Source of the DNA: Meconema thalassinum
Taxonomy: Eukaryota > Arthropoda > Insecta > Orthoptera > Tettigoniidae
DNA length: 64,000 nucleotides
Direction: 5' to 3'
NCBI GenBank assembly: GCA_946902985.2
Contig: OX336398.1
Location: 234,318,556 to 234,382,555, forward strand
In this document: positions 1-9,735 of the stretch, piece by piece
Layout: each line of letters opens with the position of its first letter
Numbering within the stretch: the stretch's first letter is position 1
The notes under the pieces: generated by a model
Databases searched by the model: none
Told to the model about the DNA's origin: nothing
The model's input: the letters and a program-made list of their open reading frames with translations, nothing else
Program-made: the position numbers and the translations under genes

Positions 1-1956
1 AGATCGTTTTGGAACCTTCCAGATCTTTTACTTTATCTGCAAGTCCTGCCGTCATGTATTTCTCACTTATTTGTGAGAATGCTATTTAAAATTGAAGAAT
101 ATTACTTCTAAATTACTACAATAGTGAATTTTCGTCCACCGCTGGCATTTTCTATGGCGCATTTAATTGTAATTTACAACTTTCTCAAGAAATAGACTCT
201 CGCCTACCTAGTGAAACCAGTTATCATTGCAATAACTTTCTTTCCCATAAACTTTGTGTTTCCACAGTGAACTTTTCATATATTTCAACCAACTATAGTG
301 AAAACCAGTGCTTGCTCAACTTTTCTACCGCGTCGCGATCGTCCGTTTATATTTAAATAAGGCCATGAACATTTTTCCTCAATCCCCTATTTCTCTTTCC
401 TAACCTCTTACTAACAATCCGTAATAAACTTTCAAATTTAGGTCTGTTTCAATAAGGTGTCACTCTATGAAGTGCCCTTCCATTTTGCTTGTTTATCATT
501 AAGTAATTGCTGTATAATTACGTGTTTTATACACGTTTCAAACTTACATTGTTTCTCCCTTCAAATCAGGGAAAACAATTCTTTCAACTCTTGTGTGAGT
601 TATTTTTAGGTCTCACTAAATGGAAACTGCCCCATTTGGCTCGTGATTCCTATCTAAAATATAGGAGGTCGAGAACCTTCCTTTTGATTATCTCTTCAGG
701 TTTCACAGTAAGTGACCTGCCCTCTTTTGTATAATTCTCATATAGTAATTCTGTTTAAATATAAGAAGTTGTAGGAACTTCTATTTTATTCTTTATGTTT
801 TCCTTATGGTTATTTTCGAAGTTGTTATACTCTCTAGAATATTCTTTCAGAAATTTCTTATAGTACACTCCTTGTACTCAATTTAATGTTTAAACTTTAA
901 TCATTTCATTGCCTTTTTAAAATCTTACAAAGATTTTAGTACCAGGTTTAAAACCTTAAGAATTATTATTTGCCTGGAGCAATTTCTAAATGTTGTCGGA
1001 GGTCTGCGACCCCAAATTGTTAATAAGATTGAAACATATTTAATTGTTAAAGATATCAACTTCCTCTAATTTGTTAAATAAATTAAGAGTTTCTTTTTTG
1101 CTTTTTCATTTTTCTAATACAACGGGTAAGCAAGATCCTGTCCTCCTTGGCTCTCCCTACTTGATGCCATTAAAACCATTAATAGGGCTTTCACCACTCG
1201 TTGCATTTGAGCAAGAACTCTTAGTAGTAACCTCACTAAATATTCTTTTAGCTTTAATAGCTAATTCTAATTGGCCAGTAAGGCAAGTAAAGCTCGCTAC
1301 GCCAGCTACCTGCTTGTGGAGATTCTCTCCGAAAACTTATGGTCAGTTTTCCAAAAAATAAGTGTTTCTTTTTGTCTAAACTTTTAGCCGGCTCCTCGCC
1401 GAGTAAAAGTTTAGCTATTTCTAAATGCAACCATTGGCTTATTCAACAAAATTACTCCCCAGGTTATAATCTTTTATCATTTTCCTTCCTGGAAGCACTG
1501 GGTCGCTTTTCTCAGGAACTCTATAATTTCGAAAATTGGAAATACCAAACTTGATTTAAATCATTGGCATTCTTCGAATTATTTCGCAAAACGAATTTCT
1601 TTGAAAAACCTTACAATAAATTTTTTGCTCTTAGTTTTGCCAGACCATCACCTTTCCCCATAGTAGTCTTATACATGCTTGGGAGGAAATACACTACAGC
1701 CTCTCTCTTGCAAATCGCCCAAGTCTCATCTGCGGTTCCCGTTAGCTTCGACCAAGCTCGTACCTACTTTAGGTATCAGAGAGTTAATTTCCAGTGGCAA
1801 CTGCCTCTAAAGGTATTTAAAGTTAAATTTACAACTCTTGTGGGACTCTCCTCCTATTTTTCTATCCTTTTTCTCCAATCCAAAACCTACTTCCCTTTTT
1901 TTTTTTAATCATCTTCCCTTGGTGGGTGGGTTATTCCTTAGCCTAAAATCTACCCA
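1..1956 (+). repeat. 5' LTR of the BEL/Pao element (start outside window)
   Basis: This stretch is repeated almost identically at 8481-11341 once the mariner-type insert is removed. It ends at CTACCCA, just before the primer-binding site; in the 3' copy similarity stops at the same bases. The LTR is unusually long, more than 1.95 kb. It contains several short open frames (for example at 507-734 and 1564-1908), but both copies carry them and none resembles a known protein, so I do not call them genes. Confidence 0.93.
347..428 (+). promoter_or_regulatory. Candidate LTR core promoter (TATA-like) and poly(A) signal
   Basis: A TATA-like tract (TTATATTTAAATAAGG, 347-362) is followed about 60 bases later by AATAAA at 423-428. 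This spacing would fit a U3/R boundary with a poly(A) signal in R. The assignment rests on motif and position only. In the 3' LTR the mariner-type element sits exactly inside the TATA-like tract. Confidence 0.35.
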
Positions 1957-1961
1957 AAATT

Positions 1962-1980
1962 TGGTCCCAGAAACCCGGGA
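1962..1980 (+). other. Putative tRNA primer-binding site
   Basis: Five bases after the LTR end comes TGGTCCCAGAAACCCGGGA. It begins with TGG, the complement of a tRNA 3' CCA end, and is GC-rich against its surroundings, as expected of a primer-binding site. I could not assign the tRNA with confidence. Confidence 0.6.
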
Positions 1981-2220
1981 GAGTCCATTTTCCATTTTTT
2001 CTAAAAAAAAGTGTCATTTGACAATACTTGGCAAAGTATTAATATCTGCTTTGAATCTTTCAGCTATAACTACATTTTGCAAAGCCTGTGAAGGGGAAAG
2101 AGGCCGCTCCTGTCTCCTTTGGTGTGTCCCGTTCTTTCTACTCATTCGCTGCTGCCAGCTTGACAGCATTTCCAAGGTTCCACAGTTTCGTGAGTTACAT
2201 TTTCATCTACCTTCTTTAAT

Positions 2221-5200
2221 ATGGCTCCCACTGATAAGGATAAGGATGAAAAACTTACTTCTAAACGAGCATCCTATAAAGGGCAAATTACCCGATTCAG
2301 AAGGTACATAAAAGAATTAGATCCCTCAGAAGCGCAATTAGACTTGTTGAAACATCGTGTAAAGGATTTTGAACGTTCTTATGAAAACTACTGTAACATT
2401 CAAACTGAAATAAAAACTTGCATGCTCAATCAAACAGAAGATCGTGTCGAAGTAGAAAACCTATATTACGAAGGCATAGGTTCTGCTTTCAAAATAATAC
2501 GCCAACTCGAAGAGGAGCAGAAAAAGGACGCTTCTGTTCTTGGTTCCCTTCACGAACCACAAACTTCTTTCCGTGAGGGCACTCACAAGCCCAAACCAAC
2601 TTTACCGAAAATTGATTTACCCCATTTTTCTGGAGATGAATCTGCTTGGGATTCTTTCTATGAATTATTTTGCTCCTTTGTTCATGACAATGAAGACATT
2701 CAAGTCATTTACAAGTTTCATTATTTGAGATCTATCCTCCGAGGTCAAGCTTTGCAGTTGGTCGAAGCACTTCCTCTGCGTGCCGAAAATTACCCCATTG
2801 CCTTTAACTTATTAAAGGAAAGATATGGAAATTTACGGTTACGTATTCAGCGCCATATAAAGGCTCTATTCAATCTACCTGCGTCACAGCACAATGACGT
2901 CACTAGTTTACGTACTCTAGTTGACACTACACAACTTCTCGTTAAGGCTTTGTCCCAATTAGATCAACCTACTAATTATTGGGATACTTTCCTAATACAT
3001 TTAGTGGTTTCTAAAGTTCATGCTGCTACCCTCAAAGCTTGGGAAATTGAACTTTCTAAAGAAGACGACTACACTTACGAGCATTTAGTAACTTTCATAA
3101 ACGCTAGATGCCAACTTTTAACCGCTCTAGCTAATCAAAGTGAACCTTCATCTCCTAGTTCCAAATTCGAATTAATGTCCATCAAACTCAAAAGTGAACG
3201 CTCAGCGTCCAATAACCAAAAACCCGGGTCCAGCTCATCCAAATTTAAATCAAACACTACTGGTTACCCAACTAGGTCTAGTGAACGTCGTGTTGCTAGC
3301 TCTATTGTTTTAAACACGCAAAGCGAACCTCGCAAACGTTTAAACGAACCTGTAAAGTCCATACTTTGTAAAGATCCCCATGCCCTATACCTCTGCAAAT
3401 CTTTTAAAGAAATGTCAGTCGACGACAGACGAAAATTAGTCGCTCAAAACAAACATTGTTTCAACTGCCTAGCGCCCACGCATTCTGCTTCTAATTGTAA
3501 GTCCACAAGACTTTGCTACCATTGTGAAAAGGCTCATCATACTTTGCTACATCGTCATGATCAGGCAAGGTCATCGACAGCATCTACTTCTCCGAAAAAT
3601 GATAGTGCTAACAGTTCTAATGCTTCATCGTATATTCAAAATGCCAAGTCCATTCGCAGTGCTCAAGTATTGTTGTCTACTGTTCAAATCGAAGTTCAGG
3701 ATAACTTTGGCAGCTGGGTCCGTGCACGCGGTCTTCTAGACTCAGCGGCAACTCATGATTTTGTGTCTAATTCCTTCATTAGAAAACTAGGTCTACCTGT
3801 AAACCCCACTTCTATCAACGTGTCGGGCATCAACAGCTCAAAATCGCAAGCTTTACAATTCTCAAAGCTAACTATAAGAGATACTTGTCATAGAAACAAC
3901 TTTCTTAAACTTAATTGTCTAATTCTTAATAGCATTGGAGAAGACACTCCAAGTCACTCTGTGGATATTTCAGGGTTAAACATTCCCTCGCATTTAAGGC
4001 TAGCCGATCCTTGTTTTAATATGCAGAACCCTATTGACATACTCTTTAGTGCCAATGTTTTCTGGAATTGCCTACGTAAACAGGTTCGTAAATTATCCTC
4101 AAACGTGGTCGCCAGAGACACTAATTTTGGATGGATCGTCACCGGTCAACTTCCCCATTATTCTCCTCAACCCGCATCGCAATGTTACTTCTCCAATACT
4201 GACCTGGAACAGTTCTGGAGGCTTGAAAATGTTGATTCTCCTAATGTAACCTCTTCAGAAAATGAATTCTGTGAGCAACTTTTTTTGAACACCACCACTC
4301 GTTCTTCTGATGGCCGGTTCGTCGTTCAAATGCCAAGATTACATAATCCTCCTAAACTTATCAACTCTCAGCCTAAAGCTCGAAAAGCTCTCTTCGCTAT
4401 CGAGAGCAAATTCAAGAAGGAACCTCTTGTTAAACAACAGTACACTGATTTCATGGATGAGTATGAAAGCTTAGATCATATGGAAGTTGTTAACAAATCT
4501 GATGATGAATTACACCCCCCAATTGAAACGGTTTATTTAAATCATCATCCCGTGTGGAAAAACCCTCTTGTAAAAGATAAAATTCGAGTTGTTTTCAATG
4601 GTTCATCACCCGACGTTAATGGCAACAGCCTTAATGACACTCTTTATTCTGGTTCTGCTATTCAATCAGATCTATCTGCTATACTCTTAAACTTTCGATT
4701 ATTTCCCATAGCTGTCATAGCCGACATAAAACAGATGTACCGTCAAGTGTTAATTCAACCAGAACAACGAGATCTTCAAAGAATCTTGTGGCGTGATGAA
4801 ATCAGTAAGCCCGTTAAGGTATTTCGCTTGAAAACGGTTACTTATGGCTTAAAACCCTCTGCTTTCCTTGCTATCCGATCCCTACACTTGCTAGCCTCAC
4901 AAGATGGTCATTTATTTAACCCCAAAGCCTCTGAAGCACTAACAACATCATTTTATGTTGACGATTACTTGCAGTCCTTCCCCTCTTTAGAGGAAGCTTC
5001 TTTTGTGTCTTTAGAACTTCAGGCATTGTTAAGGAATGGAGGTTTCCCACTCCATAAGTGGAACTCCAACTCCCCTGAGTTTCTCGCTCAGTTTCCCATC
5101 GAAGACGTAGATCCTTCTTCTGTCGAAATTTGTGGAAACTCCGAATCTATAAAAACTCTAGGAGTTCACTGGTGCACTAGCACTGACACTCTTATATATA

Positions 5201-7515
5201 AAGTTTCGCTCGCAGAAGAGCTTCCTAATACAAAAAGACAAATTCTCTCTGAAATTGCAAAAATTTTTGATCCACTTCAATTCCTTGCCCCAGTCATCGT
5301 TATAGCCAAACTCTTCATGCAAGAGCTGTGGTCGCTTAAGTGTGAATGGGATGATACTGTCCCTCTTTCTTTTCTTAATCGCTGGCTCTCGTTTCGCAGT
5401 AATTTGTTGGATCTTTCCCTCATTGAAATTCCCAGGAATTTAATTAGCTCTCATTCTTATACACCCTTTTTCCTTCATGTGTTCGCGGATAGTTCCGAAA
5501 AAGCTTATGGTTGCTGCGCATATTTAGTTTATCACGGTTCATTCTATGGATCTTCAGTTTCCAACCTTGTTTGTGCCAAATCGAAAGTCGCTCCTCTTAA
5601 AGCTATTACTTTGCCTAGGCTTGAATTGTGCGCTGCACTCATGGCTGCCGAACTTGTTAAGAAGTTACGGGAAGTATTAAAAGTCGAATTCTCGCAAATC
5701 TATCTCTGGAGCGATTCCATGATCACCCTTTCGTGGATCGCCAAGAGCCCCTCTCATTGGCAAACTTTTGTTGCAAACAGAGTTTCCAAAATTCAAACTC
5801 TTTCTTCTGGATGTCAATGGAGGCATGTGCCCGGTGCTGATAATCCAGCCGATATTATCTCTCGTAGTTGTTTACCCTCTCAATTGGCAACTTCCCCATT
5901 ATACTGGCATGGGCCTTCGTGGCTAATCGAAGACTCTTCTTCATGGCCTTCTAAACCCCCAGCTACAAACTCCAACTTGCCTGACGCTAAAGTACCTCTA
6001 TCTATTGCTTCGTGTCTTGTATCCAACGCTTCTCATCCCTTGTTGTCCCGCTATTCTTCTTTTCATAAATTACTACGAATTGTCGCCTATCTCCTTAGAT
6101 GGAAATATCTTGAGGTTGACCAACCTCTTCTCCCTAAACCACATCTTACCAATCATGAATTGATTCTCGCTACCATTAAGGTTTTACAACTGACACAGCA
6201 AGAAGCCTTTTCTTCTGAATTGTCTTTACTTTCTTCTAAAAGGGATCTTCCCAAATCCAGTCGTCTTCGTGCTTTGGCCCCGTTCCTTGATGACCATGGG
6301 TTACTCAGGGTAGGTGGAAGACTTTCGCAATCTTTGCTCTCTGAGGACAAAAAGCATCCCGTTATTTTGCCTTCCAAACGTCACGTAACTTCCTTAATTA
6401 TACGTGACTTTCATTACCGTAATCTTCATGTTGGTACACGCACTCTGCTTTGCCTCTTAAGGGAAAAGTACTGGATTATAAATGGAATTCATGAAGTTTC
6501 TTCTGTAATTCACAAGTGCATTCCTTGTTTCAAAGCGAAACCTAAAATCAAAACTCAATTAATGAGCGATTTGCCTTCCTTTCGCTCTTCTCCTATACGC
6601 CCATTTGCTTTAACTGGTGTGGACTATATGGGTCCGTTCCAATATCAACGAAATTCTCCTGAAGCTAAACGCAAATTGTTTGGTAAGCTTTATGTTTCTC
6701 TCTTTGTTTGCATGGTTACCGGTGCAATCCACTTGGAACTAGTAACGAATGCTTCTACTTCTTATTTTTTATCAGCTGTCTCTCGTTTCACTGCTAGGCG
6801 TGGTGTTCCTTCAGAGATGTTCTCTGATAACGCTTCCACTTTTCAGGGCGCAGCTTCCCTGTGGAAGAAAGCTCTCACTTCCTCTCCTGCCATGGAACAA
6901 ATTTCTAATTTTTCTTATTCAAAAGGTTTCAAATGGCGCTTTATACCTCCTTACGCTCCTCATCACGGTGGTAGGTGGGAATCTTGCGTAAAGCTCACTA
7001 AACGTCATTTAAGAAAAGTCTTAGGTAATCGAATTCTGACTTATGAAGAATTCAATTCACTGTCTGTTCTGATTGAAGGTGTTGTTAATACTCGCCCTTT
7101 AACTCCGCTTTCCAATGACCCTGATGACCTACTTCCACTCACCCCTGGTCACTTCCTTATCGGCACTTCTCTTTCTGCCCCTCCTCCTCTTCCCAATTCT
7201 TACAGGGATTCTAATCTACCTATCGCTTGGCGTAAACTTGAAGCCCTCCGTAATTGTTTTTGGAAGAGATGGAACTTGGAATATTTAACTTCCTTGCAAC
7301 GGAGGCAGAAGTGGTTTCTTTCCAGTCCCGACATTAAAGTGGGGGACTTGGTCTTGGTTAGGGATGTTTCTCCCCCTCTAGTCTGGACTTCCGGTAGAGT
7401 GACCGAGTTTTATCCTGGAAGAGATGGGAGAGTCAGAGTGGTCAGAGTCTTGACCACTAACGGTTCGATTACAAGACCCCTGTCTTTGATCGCTCCTCTT
7501 CCTTTAAATGTGTAA
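2221..7515 (+). CDS. gag-pol: Gag-Pol polyprotein of the BEL/Pao retrotransposon, apparently intact
   Basis: A single 1,764-residue frame encodes the particle protein and enzymes for reverse transcription and integration. Visible in order: a DUF1759-type Gag region around residues 120-260 (PHFSGDESAWDSF); a CCHC knuckle near 411-425 (CFNC, H, C) and a second Cys/His cluster just after; a retropepsin-like site near 504 (LLDSAATHDF); reverse transcriptase from about 787 with YVDD at 912-915; RNase H with acidic residues D1090, E1135 and D1165 in FADSS, LPRLEL and LWSDS; integrase with HHCC residues near H1398/H1403/C1433/C1436 and a D1468, D1536, E1587 triad (GVDYMG, SDNAS, GGRWES). Length is normal for the clade. 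The ATG follows the primer-binding site by 240 bases and is the first start of this frame before Gag. No stop or frameshift was seen, so it could be active. Confidence 0.96.
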   Translation: MAPTDKDKDEKLTSKRASYKGQITRFRRYIKELDPSEAQLDLLKHRVKDFERSYENYCNIQTEIKTCMLNQTEDRVEVENLYYEGIGSAFKIIRQLEEEQKKDASVLGSLHEPQTSFREGTHKPKPTLPKIDLPHFSGDESAWDSFYELFCSFVHDNEDIQVIYKFHYLRSILRGQALQLVEALPLRAENYPIAFNLLKERYGNLRLRIQRHIKALFNLPASQHNDVTSLRTLVDTTQLLVKALSQLDQPTNYWDTFLIHLVVSKVHAATLKAWEIELSKEDDYTYEHLVTFINARCQLLTALANQSEPSSPSSKFELMSIKLKSERSASNNQKPGSSSSKFKSNTTGYPTRSSERRVASSIVLNTQSEPRKRLNEPVKSILCKDPHALYLCKSFKEMSVDDRRKLVAQNKHCFNCLAPTHSASNCKSTRLCYHCEKAHHTLLHRHDQARSSTASTSPKNDSANSSNASSYIQNAKSIRSAQVLLSTVQIEVQDNFGSWVRARGLLDSAATHDFVSNSFIRKLGLPVNPTSINVSGINSSKSQALQFSKLTIRDTCHRNNFLKLNCLILNSIGEDTPSHSVDISGLNIPSHLRLADPCFNMQNPIDILFSANVFWNCLRKQVRKLSSNVVARDTNFGWIVTGQLPHYSPQPASQCYFSNTDLEQFWRLENVDSPNVTSSENEFCEQLFLNTTTRSSDGRFVVQMPRLHNPPKLINSQPKARKALFAIESKFKKEPLVKQQYTDFMDEYESLDHMEVVNKSDDELHPPIETVYLNHHPVWKNPLVKDKIRVVFNGSSPDVNGNSLNDTLYSGSAIQSDLSAILLNFRLFPIAVIADIKQMYRQVLIQPEQRDLQRILWRDEISKPVKVFRLKTVTYGLKPSAFLAIRSLHLLASQDGHLFNPKASEALTTSFYVDDYLQSFPSLEEASFVSLELQALLRNGGFPLHKWNSNSPEFLAQFPIEDVDPSSVEICGNSESIKTLGVHWCTSTDTLIYKVSLAEELPNTKRQILSEIAKIFDPLQFLAPVIVIAKLFMQELWSLKCEWDDTVPLSFLNRWLSFRSNLLDLSLIEIPRNLISSHSYTPFFLHVFADSSEKAYGCCAYLVYHGSFYGSSVSNLVCAKSKVAPLKAITLPRLELCAALMAAELVKKLREVLKVEFSQIYLWSDSMITLSWIAKSPSHWQTFVANRVSKIQTLSSGCQWRHVPGADNPADIISRSCLPSQLATSPLYWHGPSWLIEDSSSWPSKPPATNSNLPDAKVPLSIASCLVSNASHPLLSRYSSFHKLLRIVAYLLRWKYLEVDQPLLPKPHLTNHELILATIKVLQLTQQEAFSSELSLLSSKRDLPKSSRLRALAPFLDDHGLLRVGGRLSQSLLSEDKKHPVILPSKRHVTSLIIRDFHYRNLHVGTRTLLCLLREKYWIINGIHEVSSVIHKCIPCFKAKPKIKTQLMSDLPSFRSSPIRPFALTGVDYMGPFQYQRNSPEAKRKLFGKLYVSLFVCMVTGAIHLELVTNASTSYFLSAVSRFTARRGVPSEMFSDNASTFQGAASLWKKALTSSPAMEQISNFSYSKGFKWRFIPPYAPHHGGRWESCVKLTKRHLRKVLGNRILTYEEFNSLSVLIEGVVNTRPLTPLSNDPDDLLPLTPGHFLIGTSLSAPPPLPNSYRDSNLPIAWRKLEALRNCFWKRWNLEYLTSLQRRQKWFLSSPDIKVGDLVLVRDVSPPLVWTSGRVTEFYPGRDGRVRVVRVLTTNGSITRPLSLIAPLPLNV

Positions 7516-8480
7516 CTGCTTATTTGCTCTCTGTTGGTGTTGTCTCCCCCAGTATGGTGTATTCTTTGAATACACGGTACCTGAGAGATAATTTTTATTG
7601 CTCCTTGCATGTTCATTTCTTCCTTCCTCTTTGTCAAACACCAACAGTGATCTTCTATTTTCTCTTTGGTTCCTGTCTCTTATGCTTTTCATGAGTCTGT
7701 TCTAGATATATACCTTCTGTAACCCACCTAGCGTCATCTCGCAGCGAATCTCTGAAGCTCCTCAATTCTTCCTGGTGCTAGAGGACTTACTTATCCATTT
7801 GGCCACCAGATTCTGTTACCATCGCCAGCTATTTTCTCCTTGAGCAAGAGGACTACGTCTACTTCTTTACTCACCATGCTGCGCTAGCATCGCCTACTAT
7901 CAACTCCTTGATGACCATTCATCAAGAAGAACATTTATTTTTGATAAGTTGGTTATGTTTATATGTTCTCCTTTTGTTTCCTACCCCCCACTCTTTTTCC
8001 CTTCCTTGGACCCTCCGTGCTCCGTTGAGCAGGTCTCACTTCTCAGTCGGCAGTTGACTCGATCAGTTAAGGCTCCTCTCGAGCCAGCCTCCTCAAACCA
8101 AGAGGCATACTCTCTTCTACGCCATGTTGGCAAAGTAGTTATCGTCATACGGAACTTCTTCAACATGAAATCAATGAAATCAAGATAAGTACCATCTTAA
8201 AGTTTTAACCTCATCTTCATGGTTTTAACTTTCACGTGCTTTTAACGATACTTTTATAGACAGTGTGAGATTATTTATTTTGGGGCAAAAATCATTCTTC
8301 GTGGGATTTGCCATGTTGAGCTTTTGTTCGTACAAGCCAACCTTACTAGAAAAGAGCTTTTCTTAAGCTATTTAAATGAGAAATCCTCTCGCTACGTGGG
8401 ATATTATCTAATACCCGCTGTCTATAATTCACCAAGCTAGTTCCTCCGTTGGATTTACATTAGCCCCATTTTTCTACTGA
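7516..8480 (+). other. Untranslated region after pol, including the undetermined start of the 3' LTR
   Basis: No long frame or Env-like protein is present. Because the window opens inside the 5' LTR, the LTR's first bases cannot be fixed by comparison; they lie somewhere in the last part of this interval. Candidate starts include the TGTGAGATT at about 8264, but no convincing polypurine tract was identified. Confidence 0.6.
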
Positions 8481-8830
8481 GATCGTTTTGGAACCTTCCA
8501 GATCTTTTACTTTATCTGCAAGTCCTGCCGTCATGTATTTCTCACTTATTTGTGAGAATGCTATTTAAAATTGAAGAATATTACTTCTAAATTACTACAA
8601 TAGTGAATTTTCGTCCACCGCTGGAATTTTCTATGGCGCATTTAATTGTAATTTACAACTTTCTCAAGAAATAGACTCTCGCCTACCTAGTGAAACCAGT
8701 TATCTTTGCAATAACTTTCTTTCCCATAAACTTTGTGTTTCCACAGTGAACTTTTCATATATTTCAACCAACTATAGTGAAAACTAGTGCTTGCTCAACT
8801 TTTCTACCGCGTCGCGATCGTCCGTTTATA

Positions 8831-9735
8831 CAGGGTGCTTCAAAAAATGTATACACACTTTGAACTTCCATAGAAAATTTATTTACCGTTCTACAAAGTT
8901 AAATTTCAGGAAATTAGAAAGCTGAAAGTCCAATGTAAATGAAACATAAATAACAAATGTTAACACTGTTCAAATTGACGACCTGCAGTATCAATACAAT
9001 TCTGAGTACGAGTCACCACTGATTCTGTACATCGTATCAAAACGTCCAATGAGATTTCTCTACACACGGCTTGAATCTCATTCCAAAGAATGTCTAGGTT
9101 ACGTGGTTTACGTTTGTACACCTCATCTTTTACTGTGCCCCATAAGAAGAAATCCAGTGGTGTAAGGTCTGGAAAGCGTGCTGGAAACTCGATTGGCCCC
9201 CTGCGTCCTATCCACTGGCCCGGCAAATTTTGATCCAGGTAAGCTCGTACGTCCCTGTGATAGTGCGGCGGGGCACCATCTTGTTGAAAATAAAAATTAT
9301 CATTACCGTATAATGCACGAATGGCAGGAAATAGGGAATCAGCAAGCGTTGTTGGGTAAGTTATACCACTTACAGTGCCTTCAAATCGAAAAGGTCCAAT
9401 GAGTCCCCTTGAAGACAAACCGCACCACACATTTACACCAGGCAAATTTACAGCTTTTTCAATTGTAATGTGAGGATTTTCTTCACCCCAGTAAACACAA
9501 TTGTGCCTATTGACAGTTCCATTAGGTTTGAATTGGGCTTCATCCGACCAAATGATGCTACCCATAAATCCCGGTTCACGTATCACCATCTCCTGAACAG
9601 TATTAACATTTGTTATTTTGTTTCATTTACATTGGACTTTCAGCTTTCTAATTTCCTGAAATTTAACTTTGTAGAACGGTAAATAAATTTTCTATGGAAG
9701 TTCAAAGTGTGTATACATTTTTTTGAAGCACCCTG
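8831..9735 (-). mobile_element. DD41D-type Tc1/mariner element, internally deleted, 142-bp terminal inverted repeats
   Basis: The element begins CAGGGTGCTTCAAAA and ends with the reverse complement; inverted repeats run 8831-8972 and 9594-9735, almost perfectly matched. A TA on each side (8829-8830, 9736-9737) corresponds to a single TA in the empty site of the 5' LTR, so target and duplication are proven within the window. At 905 bp it is shorter than autonomous relatives (roughly 1.3 kb or more), because the 5' half of the transposase gene is missing. Its absence from the 5' LTR shows it arrived after the retrotransposon. Confidence 0.95.
8960..9589 (-). pseudogene. Transposase catalytic domain (DD41D), N-terminal half deleted
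   Basis: The 209-residue frame is the DDE nuclease domain of a Tc1/mariner transposase, which cuts and rejoins transposon ends. The catalytic aspartates are visible: D16 in WSDEAQF, D104 in QQDGAPPH and D146 in PDLTPLDFF. The last two are 41 residues apart, placing it in the DD41D group. No helix-turn-helix DNA-binding region precedes it; the frame opens only a few bases inside the right inverted repeat, so the deletion junction abuts the repeat. The stop codon lies inside the left inverted repeat. The frame is open but cannot encode a complete enzyme; movement would need a transposase supplied from elsewhere. Confidence 0.9.

Noticed and set aside
507..2311. Several 70-157 residue frames in the 5' LTR (and copies at 9893-11333)
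   Set aside because: They are duplicated with the LTR, show no family motif and overlap one another; chance frames in long LTRs.
9178..9402. Plus-strand frame across the mariner transposase
   Set aside because: Antisense to the conserved catalytic domain, which explains its openness.
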